From the NCBI GenBank assembly GCA_004123355.1, contig SCHM01000008.1, forward strand, positions 491,501-555,500: DNA of 64,000 nt, read 5' to 3'. Below the pieces are notes generated by a model. The model saw nothing but the letters and a program-made list of their open reading frames with translations. It ran no database searches and was not told where the DNA came from. This document shows, piece by piece, positions 33,301 to 46,990 of the stretch; positions within the stretch are counted from its first letter, which is position 1, and every line of letters starts with the position of its first letter. The DNA comes from Amphirosellinia nigrospora. Lineage: Eukaryota; Ascomycota; Sordariomycetes; Xylariales; Xylariaceae. The position numbers were made by a program, and so were the translations under genes.

Positions 33301-36300
33301 AAATACTCGATTTAAATATTTATGCTATAATAGTCCTATAAGCTTTTTTAAATATTATTTAGCTAATTATATAGTACTAATATTTTACGTTTAAAAATAA
33401 ACTTTTTATAGATTTTATTTTTTTTAATCTTATTATTTAATTAAAGTTTACGATTAAAAAATATTATTAGCTTTAGCAAATATTACTTGCTATTTAGCTA
33501 TTATTTACTAGCTATACTATTATATTAAAAGCTTTAATAATTTTACGAATATATAGGCCTATATTTAAAAAAAGTACCCGGACTATAGCGATAAAAAAAA
33601 ATAAAAAAAATATAACGTATTATTAAATTATAAAAATTATATTTAAAAACTATACGTAACAATTCGATAAACTTAATTTAAACAAAGCTAGCTAATATTT
33701 TAAAAAAGGACTTTTTATAAAAAAACGTTAAAAAATAATATATATAATATTTATAAAATATTAATAAAAATAATAAAACTTAAAAAATAATATTATAAGC
33801 TAAAAAAAAAAAAGTATATAAATTAAAACTATTTATTAAACAATATTACTAATAAAACTTTAAAATATAAAGCTTAAATAAATCTTATATTTTTTTTATA
33901 ATAATTAAAATAAAATAATAATAAAAATTTTTAATAATATTAAACAAAAGTATAAAATAAACTAATCGCTATTTAAAATTCTATTTATTATTATTTATTT
34001 TTAAATAATAAGCTTTTTATTAATAGTAATATATTAATATAATATAATAAAAACTTTGTTTTATAGCTTATAAAAATTAAATTATTATTTTATTATAAAA
34101 CGGTTTATTAATTATTATTTACGTTTATAGTTATATTTAACTTAGATATTTTTTACGTTTATAGTTATATTTAACCTAGCTATTTTTACGTTTATAATTA
34201 TATTTTGCTAAATAATTCTTATTATTATTATATTATTTAATATTATAAACATACTAAAAAAGTTTTTTAATTTTTGCTCGGACTACTAGCTAAAATAATT
34301 ATTTTTTTTTTAAAACTAAAAGTTTTATAAAATACGTAAACTAAATAAGCTTTTATTTTTTTACATTAGTTTAAATATAGCTATTTTTATAGTATTTTCG
34401 CTTTTAGATAGTATTCCGATATTTAGCTAAAAATTAAAACAAAATTAGTTAATATTTTAGTAGCTATAACTAAAATTTAAGTAAAAAAATTCGGGATTAT
34501 ATTACGCGGTTTAATATACTAAGCAAGGTTAAAATAGCTATAAACTTTATATAATAATATTTCGAAGTAAATTATATATTAATTATGCTTTTACTTCTAA
34601 TTAATAAAATAAAAATGCTTTTTTAAACAAAGCTATATAATCTTGTTTCCGGGCTAAGATAATAATAATAATAAAGCTAATAATATAATAATAATAAAAA
34701 TAAAAACGTTTAAACTAATAATGTTAATACTACTAGTAAAAAAATAATATTTAATTTTGTTTATTTAAGCGAAAGCGTAGCGTTTAAACGTTTAATATAA
34801 GATTTAACGCCGTTAAAAAGATATAAAACTTATAAGCTTAATAAAAATATATATTTATTATTTTTAATATAATATTATAATCGTTATTATATTATTTATA
34901 TAAAAGCGTATAATTATATTAATTATTATAACTATAATATTTTATGCATAATTTTAACTAGTTTTTAATAATAAGTTAATAGTTTTTTTTTATATATTAA
35001 AAATATTTATTTTAGCGCCTTTTATATTTAAAGCAAAACTTAGCTTTTTTAGCGCGTTTTTGCAAGCTTTATAAAAACTTTATTTTCGAAATAAATATAA
35101 TAAAATCTTTAAAATAATATTATTTTTTAACTTTTAATATGCTTTATTATATATTGCTAAAAAACAAACAAAAATAAAAATAAACTTTTAAATAAATAAT
35201 AAAGCAGCTATTATAATATTTTATATATAAAATTAAAATCTTAATAGCTATTATAGCTTTTTTTTTTATTTTTTTTTATATTTTATAACTTTTACGGAAA
35301 ATTTTATAAAAAACTAAATAAAACTTTTATAAAATATTATTATTATTAACTATTTAATATATTTATTTATTTAATATCTTTTTTTACTATTATGCTTTTT
35401 TAGCCCCGATATATTAAATAATTATTTAGTTATTTTTATTTGCTATATAATTATAGCTTATTTTTTTCGATAAAATATATTTAATATAGCTTTATTAAAA
35501 TATATTGTCCGTAAAGTTTAGCTAGTTAGCCGATAAAAATACTTTTAGCTTTTTATTTATATTTATTTTTAAGCGTAAAAAAACTTATATATATAAAAAA
35601 TACTAACTTTTAATAATACGCCTATTAATAATAAAGCTACTATTTTTATACTATTATTTTTAACGTTATTATTAAAATATTATTATTTTATTAAAATTAT
35701 TAATATATTAAAAATAATAAAATATATTTTTTATTTATTAAAAAAATTACTAATATATTCGATAAAATAAATAATTTAACCGAAATTATTATAAATATAT
35801 TTTAAAAAGTAATATATTATTAAAATAATATTAAAAACTTTTAAATATAAATATTATACTTATAAAACTTAGTATTAAATAAAAAGCTTTAAAAAAAAAA
35901 TATATTACTTTTAAATAATAAATAAAAAAATTATATATAAAATCTATAATAATATTAAAAAAAAAATATAAAATTAAAAACTAAAAAAAAAAACAATTAA
36001 ATCTTTAGTTTTATTAAAAGTTTTTAGTCCGCGGTTTAAATATTTAATAAAATTAAAATTATATAACTTTTTTAACACGCTATAAAGCTAAATAGCCCGC
36101 TATAATTTAACTACTTTTTTGCTATAGCTTTATTTAATATATAAATATACTATTAAATTATATTAAGCGCCGCTATAAACAAAATATCTAAAAAACCTTT
36201 AATATATAGCGATCGATATAAAAAGCTTTAAAAGCGTTATTTATTATAAACTAAACGATAAAAAAATAAAAACAGCTTAAATATTAATTAGCTTATATAA

Positions 36301-37049
36301 GTTTTTAGTTAGCCGAATATTTACGCTTATATTTACGCCTATAATAAATAAAGAATTTAATAAAACTATTAAATTTTTCGAAATAAGCAAGCAAGCAATT
36401 AAATAATTATTTTTTATATAAAAGCTAACTTATTAAAAATCGAAATAATAGCAATATAATATTTATAAAGCAAAAAAATTTATATTAATAAAGTTTAAAA
36501 CGTTTAGTTTTATTATTAAATATTTTTATAAAAACGCTATTTTATTAAAACTAAAAGCAGCTTTTAATAATATATATTAATCGGCAAAATATAACGTTTT
36601 AAAACCGCTATAAAATAAAATAATAAAATATAAAAAAACTATATATATATTATTATTAAGTTTAGTTTATAAATAGCTTTAGTATAAAATAATTAAAAAA
36701 AAATTAAACTAAAACTATTTAATCGAAAATAATTAATTATATATATAAACTAAATATATAAATTAATAAAAAACTTAATACTAAAAAAAATTTTTCCGAT
36801 ATAAAAAAAGCTTAATTTTTTTTTAAAATAATTTTAGTTTAATTAAGCTTTTAAAGCGTAAAATATTAAACTAAACAATAAAAAAAAATATAAAATAATA
36901 ATTAAATATATATATTTAAAAAACAAGAATAAATAGCAGCTATTAAAAATATTAGCTTTAGTTTAAAATAAAAAAAACAACCGTTCGTTATAGCATTTAT
37001 TACTTAAATATTATATTAAATACTATATAAAGATTAAAAACCGGATTAA

Positions 37050-37165
37050 AAAAAAAACTCCTCGTATATAGCTATATAATTACGTAAAACCTATAAAAAT
37101 AACTTTACTAATTATTTATATAATAATAAATATTTATACCTTACTTTTATAAAAATTATAATATA
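37050..37165 (+). repeat. RIPed copy of the 5.6-kb repeat
   Basis: Aligns gap-free with 5577-5697. The differences are exclusively C-to-T and G-to-A on the way from the 5.6-kb copy to this one. Confidence 0.85.
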
Positions 37166-39499
37166 AAAGCTAATAACTATTATTTTATTAGCTTTATATA
37201 TTTAAATAAGTCCTTTTAAAATAAATATAACTAAAAATCGCTAATAAAGCTAAGCTACGTAAAAAAAAAGATTTATTATTTTTTATTTTTTTTGCTATTT
37301 TATAAATAATAACTAAAAACTATACTATACTTTATATATATAAAAAACGCTATTTAATATATTTTTTAAAAATAAGCTAAAATAATATAAAGCGTTTAAA
37401 AATTATTAAGCTTTTAACGCTAATAATAGCAATAATAAGCATAAAGAGCGCTAGCTTACTTATTATTATTTTCGTAATTTTTTTTTATAAAAATATTGCA
37501 GCTTTTTATATAAAACAGCTAAATATAAAATACTTAAATATATATATATAAACTAAAATATATTATTTTATAATTTTTTTAGCAAGTTATATAAGCAATA
37601 ACTAATAAAAAAATAGTTAAATAACGCTAGCGTATACTATTATATATTATTACCCGGATTTATAAAAAATTAAAAAAATAAAACTAAAAATTCGTTTTTT
37701 TTTTTTTTTTGTTTAAAATCTAGTTTAAAAAAAACGCTTTTTTTTAGCTTAGTCTTAAAACTTTTTTTTTTTTCGTATTACTTATTATTGTAAAACTTAT
37801 TAGCTTTATTATTTTAATTTTATATTAAACTAGCTTATAAAACTAGCTAGAACTTTTTTAAATAATATTTATAATTATTTTTTTTAAAGCTTTTAAAGCA
37901 ATTTATTTTATTAAAAAAGTTAAAATTATTTTAAATATATTATTTTGCTATTTATTTAAACTTAAATATTAATATAAAATATTTATAGTTTATAATAATA
38001 ATTTCGATAACTTTTTTTGCCCGGAAAAAAGCAAAATTTATAATAGTAAATAAAAACGCTCGGTTTTTAAACTATTTAATAATATAGCTTTAATACTTAT
38101 TACTATCGATATATAACCGATTAATAAAACTATAAAAACTTTTTATAAGTTTATTAAAAAAAAACTTAAAACATATAAAATAAGTATTATAATTTTATTT
38201 ACTAAATAAAGCTACGCTTAATTTAAAATAATATACGTTAGCTACTAGTTTTAATACGTTCGAAATAACGTAAAAATAAAAAACATTTACGCTAAAACGT
38301 ATTATTAAATAAATATTAAAAAAACTATATAGCTTAGTTTTTCCGTTATTATTATTATTTAAAAAAATATATATATTATCGATTATATATAATATAACTT
38401 GCTAATAGTTATAATAAATACGTTTTTTTTTTATATTTTGCCCGTGTTTTATTTATATTCGGTTTATATTTTGTTTACGTTTTTATTTATATTTAGTACA
38501 ATAAACGTTAAAGTTTTTTAAATTAATTATAATAGCTAAAAAATAGCTTAATAGGTTAAATAGTTAGCTAATTAATATATTTTTACGAATTATTATTTAT
38601 AACTTTATTTATATCGTTTAATATGCTTAATAAGTTAGCTATTTAATTTATTATTTAATTAATTATAGCTTAATAATAAAATAATTTTTTTATTTTTATT
38701 ACGCTATTAGTTATATTTATATTTGCTATAATAAAAGCTTAAATAAAAAGCTTAAAATAAGTTTAAATTAACTAACAAATAATAATAGTATTAAAAGTGC
38801 TATAAAGATCTAATTTTTTTTTAAAAAATAGGATTTTATGCTTTTTAATGCTTAAACTTTTTTTTTTTATTATTATTATACGGACTAGCTAAAACCTAGC
38901 TATAAGAGCTATATAAACTTTTAAAAACTTTTAAAAAGCTAATATTACCTTAACTGTTTTGTAAGCTAAAATATAATATATTATTACTATAGTATTATTT
39001 AAAATAACTTTAAGCTTTTTCGAAGAGTTATATTTTAAAAATCTATAAAAAAAAGTTTTAAAATTTAGCTATAAATTAAAAACATAAGAAAAATTATATT
39101 AAAATTAGAATAAAAAACTAAAGCTTTTAAAAACCCCGAAAAAATTATTAGCTAAATTAAATTTTAAATTTTAAACATTTAAATATAAGCTTTAGTTATA
39201 TTTTACTTTTTATTAAACTATTTTTAAATATAAAACTTTATTATATTTTTTTTTTATAGCTTTATAAACTTAAATAAAAACTTTTATAGTTAGAAGTTAA
39301 ACATTTTAATATTCGAGTTTAGCTTTAATATTTATTTAAAACTTATTATAGCTTTATATAACTATTTTAGCTTCGTAATATAATATTTAGCGGTAAACCC
39401 GCGTAATATTTATAAATAGTTTTATAGCTATTTTAGTTAAAAAGTTAAACTAATTTAACTTATAAATAAATATACTATTTAAACGTTAAGTTTTTAGTT

Positions 39500-40110
39500 T
39501 TAATATAATTTTTTATATATTTTTAAAGCTTATTTTATTAAACGTTTATTAAAAAATATAACTAAATATATATATTTTTTTTAAAATTTATATATATTTT
39601 TTATATAGTTTTTAAAGCTTGCTTTGCCGAACGTTTATTAAAAATATAACTTAAATAGTTATATTTTCTTAAAGTCTATATATATTTTTTATATATTTTT
39701 CGAAGCTTAATTTATTAAACGTTTATTAAAAATATAACCTAAGTATAAATACTTTTTTAAAGTTTATATATATTTTTTATATATTATTTAAAGCTTGTTT
39801 TGCCGAACGTTTGTTAAAAAGTATAACTTAAATATTTATACTTTTTTAAAGTTTATATTTATTTTTTATATAGGTTTTAAAGCTTGTTTTGCTAAATATT
39901 TGTTAGCAGTATAACCTAGGTATTTATACTTTTTTTAAGGTTTATATATATTTTTTATATATTATTTAAAGCTTGTTTCGTTAAACGTTTATTAAAAAGT
40001 ATAACTTAAGTATTTTATTTTATTTAAAGTTATATATATAGTTTTTATATGCTTTTTAAAGCTTGTTTTATTAAACGTTTGTTAAAAAATATAACTTAAA
40101 TATTTATATT
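39500..40110 (+). repeat. Tandem array of about 110-bp units inside the RIPed tract
   Basis: About six units, each with TATATTTTTTATATA followed by AAAGCTTG(T/C)TTTG and an AACGTTTGTTAAAA-like end. The units differ mostly by transitions, so the array predates at least part of the RIP. Confidence 0.8.
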
Positions 40111-41744
40111 TTTTTTTATTTTAGCTTATAGTATACTCGTAAGTAGCGTTAAAATAAAAACTAGAAAAAAAAGTCCTTTTTATACGTTTTATATATAAAA
40201 AGCTTTTTTTTTATATAATTATAATTATAATAAGCTTAAAGTAAGCATTAAAAATAAAACTTTTAGCTATAGCTTATGCCCGGGTATAAAAACGGCTTAA
40301 GTTTTCCGTAAAAAATAAATAAATAGAACTATAGTTTGTTTTTTAAGCTTGTTTAAACGCTATAAAATTCGCAAAAATATAGTCGATTTTAGCGAAAGTT
40401 ATATAACGCTTATTTAAGCTTTTAGTTTTGCTAGTAGTTTTTAGCTATTTAAATATTATTTTTATTTTATTCGGATTTATAGCTATAGTTAAAATTTATT
40501 AAGTTAGAAAAGTTTATATATTTTAGTTAGTTATTTTTAATTAATTTTTTAAAGTTTTTTTTTTATAGTTTAAAATAAAATAGCTTTAAAAAAAAATATA
40601 TTTAATTTTATAAAAACTCCGGAAAAATTTAAATATTAATATAGCTTTTTGCTTTTTTTTTAAAAAGCTAAACTTTTTTTTTTTTTAAATAAAAACGCTA
40701 AAAAAAATAATAAAAAAATACTAATAATACTCGCTCGCAAATTTTAGCTAACTTTTTTATATTATAGTTTTAGTAAATATTATTAATAAATATTAAATTA
40801 AAAGTTATAATATAATAAAATTTATCGAAATTTTTAACCGGGTTAAAACTTGCTTAATTAAAATATTTACTAAAGCTAGATAATATTATAATATTATAGT
40901 TATACTTTTTATATAAAGCTATAAATAATAAGTATTTTTTAAATAAAATATAAAAAAGCCCGAAATTATTGTTAATAATATATTTCGCGTTTTTACTAGC
41001 GTTTTTTATATTTTTTTCTTTTAAGTTTATATTATAAAGATTATTAGTTTTATAGGGTTAAAATTAGGCTTATTTAGCTTAAATTTTTCGGCTTATTTAT
41101 TATAGTTATTTTTATAAGTTTTAAAAAAAACATTAGCTAAAATTAAAAAATTTTTTTATTTATATTTTATTTTTAAAGCAAAAAATAGCATTTAAAAAAA
41201 AACGGGTAAAAAATATTTTTTTTAAATAAACTTTTAATAGTATATTAAATAAAAAAATCTTTTTTCGTTATATTATAAAATACTATAATTGCTAAAAAAT
41301 ACTATATAAAACTTTTTATAGTTTTAATATAATAATAAAAACATAATAATAGCCCTATAACTATATAATTTATTACTAGTAATTATTTTAATAAAAGCTA
41401 AAGTTTAATAGTTTATATTTATTAACTTTTTTTATTTTATTTTTAAAGTATTAAACGACGTATAGTTTTTGCCCGTTTTTTAATATATTTTAAATTTTTC
41501 GACTATTTAGCGTTAATTATTAAACGAGCTATTTTATATAATTTAGCAAAAAACCGCTAATATATTAAAATAACGCTACGTTTATTAACATATTAAATAA
41601 TTATTAACGCTTTATATTATTTTTAATTAAATTATTTTATAAAAGTGCTACTATAAATAAAAAGATTACTAAAACCTAATTTTTTTTCGCTTAGTTTAAA
41701 TAATTTTTAACGAATATTAAATTAATTTTTAAGTAATAGTTTAA

Positions 41745-42010
41745 CTAACGTTTTAGCTTAAAATAGCTTAGCTTTAGCTTAAAATAGCCTACTTTAGCTT
41801 AGGATAGCCTAGCTTTAGCTTAAAAAATAGCCTAGTTTTTGTAGGCCTAGTTTTTTTAGCCTATTATAATATATAATGCTTCGAAAAAAACCGCAAATAG
41901 CCCTAGGGCCTATAAGAGCAGCAAGCTTATATATGCGCTAAATGTTATTTTCCTGCCGTTCGAATACTACTATTGTATAGTTCGTCTTTTATAGTGCTTA
42001 TAAAAACCTA
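41745..42010. repeat. Weakly RIPed island with AGCTTAAAATAGCCTA repeats
   Basis: Four or so degenerate 20-22-bp units lead into about 130 bp (41880-42010) in which normal composition persists (TTCCTGCCGTTCGAATACTA). No gene is seen. Confidence 0.6.
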
Positions 42011-42549
42011 AGCGAAATTAGTTTTAAGTCTTAGTTTTAATTTAGCGCTAGTTTATATTTTTATTACGTATAATTTAGCGCAACGTAATAAATTATAGTT
42101 TAAACGAATAATTTTTTATAACGTTTTAAAACATATATTTAGCTTTAAACTTTAAGCAAAATATTACTGTTATATTTAATAGCTAAAGTTATATATTAAC
42201 GTAAAATATAAACTTTTTTATTTTTTAATTTAATAGTTTTTTTAAATAGCTTTTTAATAAACGTTATTATAGCAAGCTTTATTTCGGACTAAAATAATAC
42301 GCTAGTATAAAACTTTAGTTTAATAATCGCTAAATAAACGGTATTTTTTATTTTTATCGAATCGTCGAACTTTAAAAACTTTAGCTATTTAAAGCTTTTA
42401 TTAAAGCTATAATCTATAATTTAATAATAGCTAAAAAAAGCAAAGCTTAATAATAAAAATAAATTAATAAATAAAATATTATAAACAAATTAGTAAAAAA
42501 AAAAAACGATTTTTATTAAAAAAAAAATATTTATATATAAAAATAAAAA

Positions 42550-42840
42550 CTAAATTAAAAATATAATTGCTTTAATATTATAGTTAGCTAAAACAACTAA
42601 GCTTAAAACTAAATTAAAAAATATAATTAATTTAATATTATAGTTAGCTAAAATAACTAAATTAGAAAATATAATTGCTTTAATATTATAGTTAGCTAAA
42701 ACAACTAAGTTAAAAAATATAATTGCTTTAATATTATAGTTAACTAAAGTAACTAAGTTAAAAAATATAATTGCTTTAATATTATAGTTAATTAAAGCGA
42801 CTAAATTAAAAAATATAATTACTTTAATATTATAGTTTTT
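42550..42840 (+). repeat. Tandem array of about 54-bp AT-rich units
   Basis: Six or so units sharing ATATAATTGCTTTAATATTA and ending AACTAA. The one-base differences between units are largely transitions. Confidence 0.85.
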
Positions 42841-45800
42841 ATATTCGAAATAGCTTTATATTTATTTTCTAGCTTTATAAACCTTTGTAAATTTGTATAA
42901 CTATTTATTTATTATTTTATCTAAATAAAGCAACCCTTTAACTTTTATTTAACTATTTTTAAGCTATTTAAAGTTTTCGAGTTTATATTCGTTATATTTA
43001 TAATTTTATATTTTACTATATAAAAACTAAAATTAGTTTTGTTTTTATAGTTTAGCGCTATTAAAACTAAGTTATAAATATATAATATAAACTAGCTATA
43101 ATATTTATTACTATTTAATAGCTAATAAGAACTATTTTTTAGATTTATTTTAATATTAGCTAATAAGTTATTATAGCTATTTTAACGAATAAAAGTATTA
43201 TATATTTTTCCGAAATATTGTATATTTTACGCTTTTAACGTAGCTATCTTTATTATCGTAGCTATTAAAGCTTTTATTATATTTGGGTATAAAATATTGG
43301 ATTTTATTAGAATATATTTTATAATAATATCATATATAGTAAATATAACTAAAGCTTTATTATGTAATATAGTTTAAACTAATTTTAAAATAGTAGTTTT
43401 AAGCTTTTAGATTGTACTATAAATCGCTAAAGCAGCGTTAAGCATAGTTATATCGTTAATAATTTTATATTAAGTTTTTAAATCTTTTTTAGTAAGCATA
43501 CTTAGCGGTATTATTAAATATTAGTTAAGTTTTTTTATAGAATTAAATAATTATATAAATTATAGTTCGTATATATATTTTAAATAAAAGTTCTTAAGCT
43601 TTGCCGTAATTATTAATATTTTAATTAATAATTATTAGTTTATTTAAACTTATTTATTTAACTAATAGTTAAACAAAATAAATATTATTTATAAATAATA
43701 TTAAACTAGTTATATATTTAACGCGCCTTTGCCGCTTTTTTCGGTAAAAATCTTAGTTTAAAAAGATTTTATAAAACTTAAAAACAATAATATTTATTAA
43801 TAATATTTTAATTTAATACTTAAACTTTATAGCTTAATAATATTATTGTTTAAATAAAAACTAAACATTTAATAGTTATTAAAATTAAAATCCTTTTTTT
43901 TTTCCGAACTTATATTATATAATTACCTTAGCTTGTATTATTAGCTAATATTGCTTTAATATTTTTTTTAACAAATTAGTATAACAAAAAAACATATAGC
44001 ATAATAAATTAAAACTTTATATTAAAACAAAAAAGTTTAGCTTTATAGTAAAAAATACAAGCAAATATAACAAAAAAGCATATAGCATAATAAATTAAAA
44101 CGTTTTAACTTTGCACTAAAACAAAAAAAATAAATATAGCTAGTATATTATATAATAAAATTTTATATTAATATACTAAATACGCAACTTACGAAACAAA
44201 CTTACGAAACAATATTTTTAAAAAGATCCTTCCGAAATAAAAAATCGTTAACTCCGAGGGTTAAGCCTTTTATAATATACTTTAAAAGCTTAAAGTTTAT
44301 ATTATTAAATATAAATATTAGTATATTTATTAAAAGTTATACTTATATTATTATATATATTAACGATTTTTTAATTGTAATATTTTTTATAAAAAAATTA
44401 ATAAAGTTAAAAAATATTATATAATAAGTTTAATATAATTAACCTAAGCTTTTATTCTTATTACTTAAAAATAACTATTAAAAAAATAAGCCGAATCGAG
44501 CGATTTATTTTAAATAAAAAGCTTATATTAAAAAAATATTTCGAAACTTCGATTTTTAAAACATTAAACTTAAAAATATTCTAATAAAAACTAAAACTTT
44601 TAATTTTTTAGCTAATAATTATTATAGCTATAATAAAAAAAAAGCTTAATATATAAATATTATTAGTTTATTAATATATATTATATTAAACATTTAATTA
44701 AATATTATTTATATTATATTTTTTATAGTTGTTTTATAGTAAAGCTAAATAAGTTTATAAGTTAGCTATAGTACGTATTTTTAAATACTTTAAAAAAACA
44801 ATAAATATAAAATTAATTTATCGTAAAAACTTTATAACTTAATAAACTATACTAACGCTAATTATACTAAAAATTAAAAAACCTAGAAATTAATTTCTAA
44901 GTATATTTTTAATATAAATAGCGGAACTTTAAATTAAAGTTCGAAGCGTTAAACTATTATATTGCTATTATTATATAAAACTAAATATATTAATTAAATA
45001 TAAACAATAAAAAAAACAATATAGCTAAAATTTTTATTTAATAAATTAAACGTTATTTAAAAAATTAAAACTATTATTATTTATAGTAATAATTAAAAAA
45101 CTATAGTACTAGCTAATAATTATTATATTATACTAATATTAAATATATAACTATTTAACTAAAGTTCGTTCGTAAATAATAAGCTACTAAAAATATTAAA
45201 TTATAGTATATTTTTATTAATTAATAATAACGGATAAATTAACTAAAGCTTTATTAAAAAATAAATTTTTTTTTTTATATTATTTTAAGCTTTAAATAAA
45301 TAAAAGTTCTATAATAAAATATTATTAAATTAAAGTTTTATTTATATAACTAGCGCTACTATAAAAATTTTATACTTTATTAACTATTTTATATATTTTA
45401 TTATATTTTTTTAACTATATTTTAATTATTATTTTTAAGTTATTTAAATTAAACTTTTTTTTTATATATAATTTTTATTATTTATTTTTAATAATATAAA
45501 AGTTTTAACTATTAATAATAATATTAACAAACTTTATTAGTTTTTTTAGCAAGTTTTTATTAAATTTTAAAACTATAAATAATAAATTTATTATTTATTT
45601 AAAATAGTATTATAACTTTTTACTTTTAATAATATTTTACGTTTATTTAAAAATAATATTTTAAAACTGTTTAAATAATAAAAGGACTAAAATATTTATA
45701 AAGTAATATTATAAGTATATTTACGTATACTTATACTTTTAAACTTTTAAAAAAATAGTAAAAAAATATAACTAAATTTATTTTCTATATTACTAAGCTA

Positions 45801-46494
45801 TAATAAAAAATTTATAAAAAAAAAACAATCTAATATATATATGTTATAGCTATTATTATTAACTTTAGTAAAAATAAAATTATAATATTTAAAACTATAA
45901 TTTTATCGATAGTATAACGTTAGAATTAAAAGCAAAAAATATATTATAAAGAAAATAACGGACTTTTTACGAATATTTATTAAAAAAGTTCGCAAGCTAG
46001 CTATATAATATAATATAAATTATATTTTAAGCGGTTAAAATTTATATTTAACGTATAATATATTATAAATTCGTTAATAAATTATTTTAAAAAATTATTT
46101 ATATTTTAAACCTAACAACTTTTGTTTAAAAAACTATGTTCGATTAGCTAACTAATTATACGACTATTTATTTAGCCCGTGTTTTTTTTTTTTTTTTCTT
46201 TATAAAAGTTTTTATAAGTTTTATTAGTATTTAAAAACTTTAAATAAAATATTAAAAAGTTTAAATCGCCAAATTAAGCAGTAATACTTAAAAGATTTAA
46301 GTTTTTATAAAAAAACTTAGCATAAAAATAAAAAAAGGGGAATTTATCGAGGTTATTATTTTATAAGTTTTATAAATTTTACCTTGTAACTTTATAAATT
46401 ATTTATTATAATATTTTTATATTTTTCTTTTATTTTATAAATATTTAAAATAAGTAAGAGTATTAAATTAAGTAAGGAGTAATATATTTATTTA

Positions 46495-46776
46495 CCTATA
46501 TATATATATATTATATATATCCTCCGAGTCCTTTAGACTTGGATGTATTTTCTAGTTATCCTGATTTAATATATAATCTATTTATTGCTATACCACATGT
46601 ATAGGTCTCCATTACTTTTGACACTTACCAGGTCTTTGTGGCTTTGTAGCTCCTCTGTATGATAGCTCGTTACTTGTTTTGCTATGTTGAAACAAAGTTC
46701 GGGTTGTCCGATTGAACATAGTTCATGCATGCACGGAAACATGATAAGGGGGATTAACATATCTGTATTTCCCTTC
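46495..46776. other. Unmutated island between two RIPed tracts
   Basis: About 280 bp with normal composition and plenty of CA and TG, for example TTGTCCGATTGAACATAG. An ATG-initiated 60-codon frame on the minus strand (46578-46760) has no recognisable feature. It is probably unique host sequence, which RIP would spare, between two separate repeats. Confidence 0.6.
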
Positions 46777-46990
46777 GTTACAACTATGGCTCCAGGGTAG
46801 CGACTGGCAGAGCCCTAGCGGGCACTGCAAGCCAGCCCCACCCTATAGCTAAATATTTAGCCTACCACAAAACTAACTTAGCTTTTTATTTAATTAACTA
46901 ACTTAGTATATTAAAACTAATTTATATAGCTTAAACTATAATATAAAAGCTTTATAATTATTTAATATAAGTTAATAAGTATATAAATAG
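46777..46990 (+). repeat. Left LTR: outer half intact, inner half RIPed
   Basis: The first 120 bp or so (CCAGGGTAGCGACTGGCAGA, CCTACCACAAAACTAAC) are rich in C and G. After about 46900 the copy switches to the T/A state. Compare with the right LTR. Confidence 0.75.

Larger units (their letters stand above)
27900..46490. repeat. 18.6-kb RIPed repeat tract
   Basis: Extremely AT-rich. CA and TG are nearly absent, while residual C and G sit mainly in GCT/AGC, CG and CT/AG contexts, as expected after exhaustive CpA-to-TpA mutation on both strands. No coding frame longer than 60 codons survives. It probably consists of several transposon copies, but boundaries are mostly unreadable. One segment (37050-37165) can be traced to an unmutated relative at 5.6 kb. 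In fungi such tracts are usually heterochromatic. Confidence 0.85.

Noticed and set aside
28000-46400. Recognisable transposase or reverse transcriptase inside the RIPed tract
   Set aside because: Codons are too degraded to read any motif honestly.
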